The notes under the pieces are model-generated. The model saw only the letters and a program-made list of their open reading frames with translations. It did not search any database and was not told the origin of the DNA. A stretch of DNA of 11,260 nt. It comes from an uncultured Bacteroidales bacterium. GTDB lineage: Bacteria; Bacteroidota; Bacteroidia; Bacteroidales; Muribaculaceae. The translations under genes and the position numbers were made by a program. The DNA lies in contig CAMWQZ010000011.1 in assembly GCA_947176515.1 (NCBI GenBank), positions 1 to 11,260 on the forward strand. Direction: 5' to 3'. The number at the start of each line of letters is the position of its first letter. The stretch's first letter is position 1. This document shows, one piece after another, positions 1 through 6,413 of the stretch.

Positions 1-554
1 AGTCGCAAGCATTCTGGGTATCCAGACCTAAGGAGAACATGAAATTCACAACCGTAAGACAACTTGAAATACCCGATGCAAAATCCGGTATTATAGAAGA
101 CTCGCTAATCCAGGTTACAGGCTATAAGTCGCGTAAACTTTATCCAGAGAATATGAGATTTGTGCGAGTTTATGATCCGGAAAATGACACGATAGTTGAT
201 TTTATATCCAATAATCTTGAGGTCAGCGCATTGGAGATTTCCAATCTTTACCGTCACCGTTGGGATATAGAAGTTTTCTTCAAGTGGATAAAACAGAACA
301 TTGTTGTTAAAACCCTGTGGGGCTTTTCAGAAAATGCTGTAAAAATTCACCTTTGGACCGCTATCATATCCTATCTGACAATAGCAAGGATTAAGGCTGA
401 TTACGGAAGCTGCTATTCCATTACTGAAGTGGCAACCCTGATAAGAATCTCTGCTTTGGAGCGTGTAGAATTACGACAACTCATATCTAAACAGGACTCA
501 TTGATCAATTCAAACCAAAATGTCAAAGAACTCTCCTTATTTGATGATATTTAA
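1..554 (+). CDS. IS4-family transposase, C-terminal part (5' end outside window)
   Basis: This is the DDE transposase of an insertion sequence, which would cut and rejoin the element's ends. The reading frame is open from the left edge (first full codon at 3), so the ATG at 39 is internal and not the true start. The clearest signature is the IS4-family YREK motif, Y-x2-R-x3-E-x6-K, in the segment YRHRWDIEVFFKWIK (codons from 249). Its Glu is the third catalytic acid. The two catalytic Asp residues lie outside the window. The flanking text (AKENMK-like start, tail ending in LFDDI) fits the Bacteroidales IS4 transposases of about 390 residues, so roughly the last half is present. The stop at 552-554 is followed within about 50 bases by unrelated sequence. 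What remains is undamaged, so the element could be intact outside the window. Confidence 0.9.
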   Translation, partial: SQAFWVSRPKENMKFTTVRQLEIPDAKSGIIEDSLIQVTGYKSRKLYPENMRFVRVYDPENDTIVDFISNNLEVSALEISNLYRHRWDIEVFFKWIKQNIVVKTLWGFSENAVKIHLWTAIISYLTIARIKADYGSCYSITEVATLIRISALERVELRQLISKQDSLINSNQNVKELSLFDDI

Positions 555-590
555 ACTAACGCGATTTTATCGCACCAGTAGTAAGTTCAA
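555..590. repeat. Probable right end of the IS4-family element
   Basis: Just after the transposase stop lies a short hairpin, GCGAT-TTT-ATCGC at 561-573, followed by CACCAGTAGTA. IS4-family elements normally end within a few tens of bases of the stop codon in a terminal inverted repeat, so the element boundary is probably here. The left end is not in the window, so the inverted repeat and target duplication cannot be confirmed and the exact edge is a guess. Confidence 0.3.
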
Positions 591-608
591 TCCATAAATA
601 TTTAGATG

Positions 609-1197
609 CTAATGTAATATATGGTCATGTATATTTATTTCATTCGGCTCACTCGTATTTACAATAGAGAGTAGAATCAAGTATTCATCCGGAACACATT
701 CCAAGGGTATTCCATTTGAACCCACGGGATCTCCTCCAAACTCTTCATGAGTTGTTTTCAAGAAAAATGCTTGCATTTGAGTATAACTGATTGACACATC
801 ATACGTCTCTCCTTTAATCCATTTTTCTTTTTTTCTTTGCCCTATTTAAATCCCCACTCAACTCTACGTCTACATCAAATCCTTGTTGTTGTGAGCAATT
901 AAATATGTCAACAACTGCTCGAACGGTATCTGTCATTCCAATCGACACAAATTCTCCTCCCTTAAGAATACTCTCAATTGTTTCATCAAGATTGTCCATT
1001 GAAATATGGATGGTATCGCATTCAGAAAAGAACATATCCATTATTATCGGCCAATTATCTTTCGGAATGATTTTTATTATTGCATATATTCCGTTCTTCG
1101 CGACAATCTCTCCCTTACTCTGTCCAAAGCAAGTATTTGTTGCCACGAGTAGCAAGGTAATCTGCATCGCTATTAATCTGATGGTTTTCATATTCAT
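609..1197 (-). pseudogene. Secreted hypothetical protein, split by a +1 frameshift in an A7 tract
   Basis: I do not recognise the family. On the minus strand the first part runs from ATG 1197 to TAA 814-816. It begins with a signal peptide (MNMKTIRLIAMQITLLLVAT..., likely cut after CFG at residue 25), so an exported product is expected. A second open frame carries on without a stop from the A-rich stretch to 609, encoding EKWIKGETYDVSISYTQ and about 55 more residues. Removing one A from the A7 run (T7 at 828-834 on the plus strand) joins both parts into one 195-residue protein. A start upstream of 1197 is unlikely because 1242 lies inside the -7 box. The break may be a true mutation, a sequencing or assembly error, or a phase-variable tract. 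Alternative: two separate genes, with AGGAG after the first stop and GTG 797 as start, which I think is less likely. Confidence 0.7.
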
Positions 1198-1241
1198 TGT
1201 TATGAAAAAGTGATTTTCAATTACATGATAAAAACTTTTCA

Positions 1242-1273
1242 CAAAAATATATCTTTAAATCCTATCTTACAAA
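1242..1273 (-). promoter_or_regulatory. Bacteroidetes-type promoter for the frameshifted secreted gene
   Basis: On the minus strand TTTG (1273 to 1270) is followed after exactly 20 bases by TATTTTTG (1249 to 1242), matching the Bacteroidetes -33/-7 consensus TTTG-N19-21-TAnnTTTG. Transcription would start near 1235, giving a leader of about 38 bases to ATG 1197. Confidence 0.6.
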
Positions 1274-1280
1274 TAAATAA

Positions 1281-1667
1281 CTCAACCATTTCACTCAAAC
1301 TTCAATTGCGAACCAATTTTTTATTACCTTTGTAAAAAAATCATCACACGAAGCCCTCGCCAATATGGTCGGATATGGCAAGAACAAACTCACAAGCTGG
1401 GAAACCTTGACAGGCACACGCCCCTCCATCGAAAGCGACCGCACCATCGCCACCGTCTCCTTCCCTCTCAAATCAGCCATCCAGCGAAAGACCGAAGGTA
1501 GTGATGTTCCTGTAAATGATGCTAAAAATGATGCTAAAAATATCTCTCAGCGTCAGCGTAATATTCTCGAATTAATACATAGGAATATAATATCTCTATT
1601 CAATATGCTATTGGCTCGCTGGATGGATGAAAAATCCGTTGCATCACACCGACCTGAGCAATGCTAA
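1281..1667 (+). pseudogene. C-terminal remnant of an AlbA_2/HATPase-type ATP-binding regulator-like protein
   Basis: The frame is open from 1281 to the stop at 1665-1667 with no convincing start; the ATG at 1365 is internal to the homology as I read it. The segment YGKNKLTSWETLTGTRPSIE...VSFPLKSA resembles the end of the ATP-binding domain in Schlafen AlbA_2-type proteins of Bacteroidales. There a low-complexity linker follows, here NDAKNDAKN from a 12-bp tandem repeat, and then a winged-helix start, here SQRQRNILELIHRN. The winged helix breaks down after about 20 residues and ends in SHRPEQC. Full-length relatives are around 400-500 residues, so more than two thirds is missing. It sits in the same decayed tract as the IS end. 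The family call rests on remembered pattern similarity and is moderate at best; it could also be a short unrelated open frame. Confidence 0.45.
1515..1538 (+). repeat. Two tandem copies of a 12-bp in-frame repeat
   Basis: AATGATGCTAAA occurs twice in a row and encodes NDAKNDAK in the linker of the gene remnant. Such short in-frame repeats between the ATPase part and the winged helix are common in that family and vary in copy number. Confidence 0.8.
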
Positions 1668-1713
1668 TACACAAGGTTTGATTTCAAAATCTAACTGGTA
1701 ACGAAATTTGTTA

Positions 1714-1721
1714 TACCTTTG
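1714..1721 (+). promoter_or_regulatory. -7 promoter element (TACCTTTG) of the DUF4294-xerD pair
   Basis: TACCTTTG fits the Bacteroidetes -7 consensus TAnnTTTG and lies only 12 bases before the ATG at 1734. Transcription would start near 1727, so the mRNA would have a leader of about 6-8 bases. No good -33 TTG is present at the right distance. Confidence 0.5.
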
Positions 1722-1733
1722 TAGTGCATAATT

Positions 1734-2363
1734 ATGAAGGCTCGGTTACGCATATTATTGATTGGTTTGTCGGTGGCGGTTGGACTGCCGGCTGTGGCTG
1801 AGCGCACTATTGATGAGCCGGGGCCCGTGCGTAAAAAATATATCCAGTCAATGTCGTGGAAGGTCGATGAGGAAGGCGACACTGTCGCGGTCTACAATCT
1901 CCATGGCATCACTGTCTTTAAAGAGTGGAAATTTAAGAATAAGAAGGAAGAAGATTTCTATTGGCGCACGGTCCGTGACGTGAAACTCACCCTACCCTAT
2001 GCTAAACTCATAGCTGAGACGCTTATAGAGACTTATGAGTACATAGAGACCTTCCCTACTCAGAAAGAGCGCGAGCAGTATCTCAAAGAGATGGAGTCAT
2101 CAATCTTCGAGCAGTATAAACCGGTGCTAAGACGTTTCTCTAAGCGTCAGGCAAAAGTGCTGATTAAACTTGTGCAGCGCGAGACCCATCAGACAAGCTA
2201 TGACATCGTCAAAGCATTTCTTGGCTCGTTCCGCGCTACATTCTGGCAAGGTTTCGGCAAATTATTCGGCGTCAGCTTGAAATCAGAATTTCAGCCTGGC
2301 AAAGACCGCGAGGATGCAATCCTTGAGCGAGTGGCCTGTGCAGTCGAAGAAGGCATTATTTAA
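1734..2363 (+). CDS. DUF4294 domain-containing exported protein
   Basis: This 209-residue protein belongs to DUF4294, a family of unknown function found almost only in Bacteroidetes, often beside a xerD-type gene as here. Residues 1-22 are a signal peptide (MKARLRILLIGLSVAVGLPAVA, Ala-x-Ala-like cut before ER), so it should act in the periplasm. The family core runs from about residue 75 (FYWRTVRDVKLTLPYAKL) through a charged helical middle (110-135) to the conserved RFSKRQAKVLIKLVQRE and FWQGFGKLFGVSLKSEF (134-187). Length is normal for the family. ATG 1734 is chosen because it gives the signal peptide; there is no Shine-Dalgarno and the leader is very short. The stop is 9 bases before the ATG of the recombinase gene, so the two are probably co-transcribed. 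The biochemical role is not known. Confidence 0.88.
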   Translation: MKARLRILLIGLSVAVGLPAVAERTIDEPGPVRKKYIQSMSWKVDEEGDTVAVYNLHGITVFKEWKFKNKKEEDFYWRTVRDVKLTLPYAKLIAETLIETYEYIETFPTQKEREQYLKEMESSIFEQYKPVLRRFSKRQAKVLIKLVQRETHQTSYDIVKAFLGSFRATFWQGFGKLFGVSLKSEFQPGKDREDAILERVACAVEEGII

Positions 2364-2372
2364 AGATTGGCT

Positions 2373-3287
2373 ATGGCTGCTGTTCACCTTCCTGAATATC
2401 GCACACTCCGCGCCCACTATTTGGCGTTCTTGACTCTGGAGCGCGGCCTGTCAGAGAATACGCGCGTCAACTATCTTGCCGATGCTGACCGTCTCGTCGA
2501 CTGGCTCGACAATATCGGTCAGTCGCTTTACACTGTCACCCTCGATTGCCTTCAAGGTTTCATTATTGATTTGCACCAGTTAGGCATCGCTCCGCGTTCG
2601 CAGGCTCGCATTATGTCAGGCATCAAGTCGCTCTATAAGTATATGATGACCGAGGGCCTTATTGAGAATAACCCTACCCTCTTGCTCGAGAGTCCCAAGT
2701 TAGGCCGCAAGCTTCCCGAGGTGCTGAACGTTGAGGAGATTGACGATATGATTGACTGCATCGACATGACCAAGGCTGAAGGTCAGCGCAATCGTGCGAT
2801 TATCGAGACACTTTACGGATGTGGATTGCGTGTCAGTGAATTATGTAATCTCCGTATAGACAATATCAATTTTGATGACGGATTTTTGATTGTCATAGGC
2901 AAAGGCGACAAACAGCGCCTCGTGCCGATGTCAGAGAGTTCGCTTGACGAAATCCGTCTATGGCTCAAAGACCGCGCCGAGCTACCGGTCAAGCGCGGCG
3001 AAGAGGGCATCCTGTTTCTCGGGCGCCGGGGCAAGCGGCTCACGCGTGTAATGGTGTTTTATATCGTCCGTGATTTGGCAGAGGCAGCCGGAGTCAGAAA
3101 GACTATTTCGCCTCACACCCTGCGCCACTCTTTTGCCACTCATTTGCTCGAAGGCGGAGCCAATCTACGCGCCATCCAGCAGATGCTCGGTCACGAATCA
3201 ATTGCCACAACCGAGCTCTATCTCCACCTCGACAAGTCGCACCTACGAGAAGAAATCCTCATCCATCATCCTCGTAATGCCCGTTAA
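2373..3287 (+). CDS. xerD: Tyrosine recombinase XerD (site-specific chromosome dimer resolution)
   Basis: XerD with its partner XerC cuts and rejoins DNA at the dif site in the terminus, turning chromosome dimers into monomers with FtsK at the division septum. The protein is 304 residues from ATG 2373. An N-terminal SAM-like DNA-binding domain (about 8-95, with LERGLSENTRVNY) precedes the catalytic domain. All active-site residues are visible: Arg153 (GLRVSEL), Lys177 (GKGDKQR), His248 and Arg251 (HTLRHSFATHLLE), His274 (LGHESIATTE) and nucleophile Tyr283 (LYLHL), nearly the same spacing as in E. coli XerD. A TTG at 2367 is possible, but ATG is preferred. The gene follows DUF4294 and overlaps the convergent DUF389 gene by four bases. 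A mobile-element integrase is less likely given the length and the conserved DUF4294 neighbour. XerC and XerD are hard to tell apart from sequence alone. Confidence 0.9.
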   Translation: MAAVHLPEYRTLRAHYLAFLTLERGLSENTRVNYLADADRLVDWLDNIGQSLYTVTLDCLQGFIIDLHQLGIAPRSQARIMSGIKSLYKYMMTEGLIENNPTLLLESPKLGRKLPEVLNVEEIDDMIDCIDMTKAEGQRNRAIIETLYGCGLRVSELCNLRIDNINFDDGFLIVIGKGDKQRLVPMSESSLDEIRLWLKDRAELPVKRGEEGILFLGRRGKRLTRVMVFYIVRDLAEAAGVRKTISPHTLRHSFATHLLEGGANLRAIQQMLGHESIATTELYLHLDKSHLREEILIHHPRNAR

Positions 3288-4651
3288 TACTGGGTCGCAA
3301 CGATTTTTATATTTTTCTTGTTAAGGCGAGCCTCAAGATATTCTTTAAATTTCTGTGATTGAGCGGCTGCCATTGGGCGATGGTAGCTAACAAGTGCCAC
3401 ATTGATGGTGTCGAGACATATAGAGTCGACGCTGCTCGATATTGCTCGCGTGATAGCAATATCCTTAACTTCGGGAAACAAAACCTTTATTTCAGGCGCG
3501 ATGCGAGCCGCAATAGTGTCATTCTGGACGGCGATAGCGTTGGCAGCGCGCAGCGAGTCGATTGTTTCGCGTTGCGAGTTGATAGTGTTTTGGGTCACCT
3601 GATACATGTCGCGCAGCATGGTCGATGTTGCCTGGGTGGCATCAAACTTTCCGTCGGGATTGTCACCTTGGATTATTCGCAGGCGTGTGCCGCCGAGGTT
3701 GTATTCAGGCAATCTGTCTGTCAGAGCGAGTACTAATGAGTCATTTGGTAACACCCTCCCTATAAGGCTTACGGTTAGCGTTTTATGATTGCCATCCATT
3801 GAGGCGCTTGAGTGGAGCACTTGGGTGCCGTCAAAATTAAACTGCTGCTCAACAAATCTGTCGCAGTTGGTCATGAAAGTCGATTGCTGATACATGCGGT
3901 AAGTCAGATAACAGGCCGGTATCATAGTCAGAAAGGCAATCGTATAGACGATGTTGCGCACTTTGCGTGCTCTCTGCGGATTAGAAAAGTCCTTAAGATT
4001 GTATTTCATCAGCTTTACGCCGACAGTCGTCGCACACGCAATGAAAACCGAGTTGATGAAAAACAGAAATAGCGCCCCAAAGAAGTAGTGCATCTGAAAA
4101 GTTGCCAGACCGTAGCCAACCGTGCACAGCGGCGGCATCAATGCGGTTGCAATAGCCACACCCGGCAAGACATTCCCCTTAACGCGGCTACCGATAGCGA
4201 GTATGCCGGCCGTACCGCCAAAGAGAGCTATAAATACATCATAGATAGTCGGTGATGTGCGAGCAAGCAATTCACTGTGGCCTTCGTTGACAGGCGAAAT
4301 AAGGAAGTAGACACATGATGTTGCGACGCTGAATAGTGTAGCCATCATCAGATTGCGGAACGACCGCTTCATAAGGTCGAAATCATGTATGCCGACGGCC
4401 AAGCCAATGCCGATTATTGGCCCCATCAGAGGCGAAATCAACATCGCGCCGATGATGACTGCCGTTGAATTAGTGTTCAGCCCTAACGATGCAATAAAAA
4501 TCGCAACAATAAGGATAAGTATATTTATTCCTCTGAACGAGACACCCTCGCGGATAGTCTGCTCAGCCTCAGCCTGAGGGATAAGATAATCAGTCAAATC
4601 AAAATATCCCTCCAAACTCTTTTTCCAATCTCTCAAATCACTAAGCTTCAT
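3284..4651 (-). CDS. DUF389 domain integral membrane protein
   Basis: This 455-residue inner-membrane protein belongs to the DUF389 (TIGR00341-like) family, whose substrate is not established. The membrane part has about seven segments, near residues 42-61, 64-88, 101-119, 138-156, 162-184, 187-210 and 232-252. It carries the family hallmark NSTAVIIGAMLISPLMGPI (61-79) and a second proline-rich repeat-like segment GVAIATALMPPLCTVGYGLA (164-183). The C-terminal 200 residues are soluble: a beta-rich part (275-330), a helical, probably coiled stretch (340-375, QNTINSQRETIDSLRAANA) and a last alpha/beta part. This extension is usual in Bacteroidetes members. ATG 4651 lies about 16 bases after a likely transcription start. 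The gene follows comM on the same strand after 200 non-coding bases and converges on xerD, with both stop codons inside TTAA at 3284-3287. Confidence 0.88.
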   Translation of the reverse strand: MKLSDLRDWKKSLEGYFDLTDYLIPQAEAEQTIREGVSFRGINILILIVAIFIASLGLNTNSTAVIIGAMLISPLMGPIIGIGLAVGIHDFDLMKRSFRNLMMATLFSVATSCVYFLISPVNEGHSELLARTSPTIYDVFIALFGGTAGILAIGSRVKGNVLPGVAIATALMPPLCTVGYGLATFQMHYFFGALFLFFINSVFIACATTVGVKLMKYNLKDFSNPQRARKVRNIVYTIAFLTMIPACYLTYRMYQQSTFMTNCDRFVEQQFNFDGTQVLHSSASMDGNHKTLTVSLIGRVLPNDSLVLALTDRLPEYNLGGTRLRIIQGDNPDGKFDATQATSTMLRDMYQVTQNTINSQRETIDSLRAANAIAVQNDTIAARIAPEIKVLFPEVKDIAITRAISSSVDSICLDTINVALVSYHRPMAAAQSQKFKEYLEARLNKKNIKIVATQY

Positions 4652-4673
4652 AAATGGATATTTTTATGCAATG

Positions 4674-4681
4674 CAAAAATA
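4674..4681 (-). promoter_or_regulatory. -7 promoter element of the DUF389 gene
   Basis: On the minus strand this reads TATTTTTG, a match to TAnnTTTG, with the ATG 22 bases downstream at 4651. No clear -33 TTG lies 19-21 bases upstream; only a TTTA-like sequence is there. Weak -33 boxes fit a promoter that needs an activator, and the palindrome array starts 29 bases upstream. Confidence 0.5.
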
Positions 4682-4710
4682 GCTAAAATAATTAGAATCT
4701 CCTAAATAAT

Positions 4711-4825
4711 GCTTATTCCAACATTTTTGTAAAAATAAGGTGTGTTGCAGCGCGCTTATTTTTACATTTTTGTTAAAATAAGCATGTTTTGGACAATCTT
4801 ACGTGCTTATTTTTACAAATCTGGG
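4711..4825. repeat. Array of 30-bp AT-rich palindromes (two full copies, one half copy)
   Basis: Copy A (4711-4740) and copy B (4754-4783) are each exactly 30 bp and have the same layout: arm GCTTATT..., centre ACATTTTTGT, arm ...AATAAG. B is nearly perfect: GCTTATTTTTACA pairs with TGTTAAAATAAGC with one mismatch over 13 pairs. A has its mismatches in the left arm (TTCCA). A third site from 4805 has only the left arm GCTTATTTTTACA followed by AATC. The array lies between the comM stop and the DUF389 promoter. It could be an operator array for a dimeric regulator, or RNA hairpins at the end of the comM message; no T-run follows the stems, so it is not a classical terminator. Confidence 0.75.
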
Positions 4826-4851
4826 ATTGTCGGGGGCGAGTGCACAAACAA

Positions 4852-6408
4852 TCAGAAGGGGATGTCTTTGGTGGCGCCCCAGGAGGAGCGGTCGAGGTTG
4901 CGGTAGGAGACAGCTTCGCGCATGTGGGAGGGGCGTATGTCGGGTGAGCCGTCGAGGTCGGCGATTGTGCGCGCTACTTTGAGGATGCGGTCGTAGGCTC
5001 TGGCGCTCATATCAAATTTGGTCATTGCCAGCTCGAGTATTTTCATTGTTTCATCGTCGAGCTTGCACCACTGCTTTATCAGTCGTGAATTCATCTGGGC
5101 GTTGCAATTGACCTCAGGCTCGGAAGCGAAGCGCTCTTCCTGGATGGCACGCGCCTTTACAACGCGCTCACGGATTGCATCGCTCGTCTCGGCAACCTCG
5201 TCAGACGACAGCCTTTGAAATGGCACGGGTAATATTTCAACCTGAATATCAATGCGGTCGAGTAGGGGACCCGATATGCGGTTGAGGTATTTGCTCACCT
5301 GACCAGGCATACAGGTACATTGCTTAGTGGGGTGGTTGTAGTAGCCACAAGGGCACGGATTCATCGAGGCCACGAGCATAAATGACGCCGGATAGTCGAT
5401 AGAATAGCGTGCGCGCGACACTGATATATGTCGGTCCTCGAGAGGCTGGCGCATCACTTCGAGCACCGGACGACTAAATTCGGGAAATTCGTCGAGGAAC
5501 AAAATGCCATTATGAGCGAGCGATATTTCGCCCGGTTTCGGCGACGCACCGCCGCCAACGAGCGCGACGGGCGAGATGGTGTGATGGGGCGAACGGAAGG
5601 GGCGATGAGACATCAGTTTAGAGCCGCGCCGCAGTTTTCCGGCAACCGAATGTATCTTGGTGGTCTCGAGCGCTTCGCGCAGTGTGAGCGGCGGCATAAT
5701 TGACGGCAATCGCTTAGCCATCATTGATTTGCCCGAACCGGGAGGGCCGACGAGCAAGATGTTATGGCCTCCTGCACAGGCCACTTCGAAGGCGCGCTTG
5801 ACATTCTCCTGACCCTTGACCTCAGAGAAATCGAAGTCAAATATCTGGCGCTCTGCTGCAAATTCCTCGCGAGTGTTGACCACAGTCGGCTCTATCGCAA
5901 GACGGCCGCTCAGAAAGTCAATGACATCACGTAAATTTTCAGCGCCATAGACGTCAACATCGTTGACAACAGCGGCCTCAGTCGCATTGGCTTTTGGCAC
6001 AATCATGGCTTTGAAGCCTGCGCGTCGCGCCTCGATAGCCATCGGCAGGACACCGCGAATGGGCTGCAGTGTGCCGTCGAGCGACAACTCGCCCATCATC
6101 ATGTATCGGTCAAGCCCCGGAGCCTGAATCTCTTCGGAGGCAGTGAGGATGCCGATGGCTATAGGAAGGTCGTAGGCTGAGCCCTCTTTGCGCACGTCGG
6201 CAGGGGCAAGGTTTACAATCACCGAGCGCCGAGGGAATTCGAACCCGGACTCACGCATAGCCGAACGCACACGCTCGTTGCTCTCCTTTATAGCTGTGTC
6301 AGGGAGTCCGACAATAGAGTAGATATACCCCCGGCTAACCGCCACTTCGATAGTAATGACGATTGCATCAATGCCTTGCACGGCAGCTCCATAGGTCTTA
6401 ATCAACAT
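4852..6408 (-). CDS. comM: ComM/YifB-family AAA+ ATPase (Mg-chelatase-like)
   Basis: ComM is a cytoplasmic hexameric ATPase related to magnesium chelatase subunit I. In naturally transformable bacteria it moves DNA branch points during integration of incoming DNA; in Bacteroidetes its role is less studied. The 518-residue protein has full family length. Residues 1-170 form the Lon-protease-like N-terminal domain (IVGLPDTAIKESNERVRSAM, 32-51). The ATPase domain has Walker A GPPGSGKS (221-228), Walker B ILFLDE (302-307) and the arginine-finger region SGPLLDRIDI (379-388). Four cysteines in CPCGYYNHPTKQCTC (352-366) match the family's likely zinc site. The C-terminal Mg_chelatase_C domain ends near residue 505 (ARAYDRILKVARTIADLDG). 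ATG 6408 is 5 bases after the lipoprotein stop, so both genes are surely one operon. Confidence 0.93.
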   Translation of the reverse strand: MLIKTYGAAVQGIDAIVITIEVAVSRGYIYSIVGLPDTAIKESNERVRSAMRESGFEFPRRSVIVNLAPADVRKEGSAYDLPIAIGILTASEEIQAPGLDRYMMMGELSLDGTLQPIRGVLPMAIEARRAGFKAMIVPKANATEAAVVNDVDVYGAENLRDVIDFLSGRLAIEPTVVNTREEFAAERQIFDFDFSEVKGQENVKRAFEVACAGGHNILLVGPPGSGKSMMAKRLPSIMPPLTLREALETTKIHSVAGKLRRGSKLMSHRPFRSPHHTISPVALVGGGASPKPGEISLAHNGILFLDEFPEFSRPVLEVMRQPLEDRHISVSRARYSIDYPASFMLVASMNPCPCGYYNHPTKQCTCMPGQVSKYLNRISGPLLDRIDIQVEILPVPFQRLSSDEVAETSDAIRERVVKARAIQEERFASEPEVNCNAQMNSRLIKQWCKLDDETMKILELAMTKFDMSARAYDRILKVARTIADLDGSPDIRPSHMREAVSYRNLDRSSWGATKDIPF

Positions 6409-6413
6409 GGCGC

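Noticed and set aside
609..797. Independent small gene starting at GTG 797
   Set aside because: The frame stays open upstream of the GTG through WIKGETYDV to the A-tract and joins the first part perfectly with one base removed, so it is better read as the 3' half of one gene.
822..838. Programmed -1 frameshift at an A-AAA-AAG slippery heptamer
   Set aside because: The heptamer is present, but its codon phase is wrong for -1 slippage, and the downstream frame needs a +1 shift.
905..1213. Plus-strand frame opposite the frameshifted secreted gene
   Set aside because: Hydrophobic stretches are the antisense image of the minus-strand protein; the minus-strand frame has the promoter and the signal peptide.
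1191..1260. Lipoprotein signal in the secreted gene (Cys at residue 23)
   Set aside because: The residues before the Cys (TNT) do not fit a lipobox, so ordinary signal peptidase I cleavage is more likely.
3359..4072. Open plus-strand frames opposite the DUF389 gene
   Set aside because: They lie antisense to a clear membrane-protein gene, have no recognisable domain and no promoter or start context of their own.
4711..4825. CRISPR array
   Set aside because: Only two full repeats, which are palindromes with unequal 13- and 21-base gaps, and no cas genes nearby.
5428..5703. Open plus-strand frame opposite comM
   Set aside because: Arg- and Glu-rich translation typical of an antisense frame in a GC-richer gene; no family resemblance.
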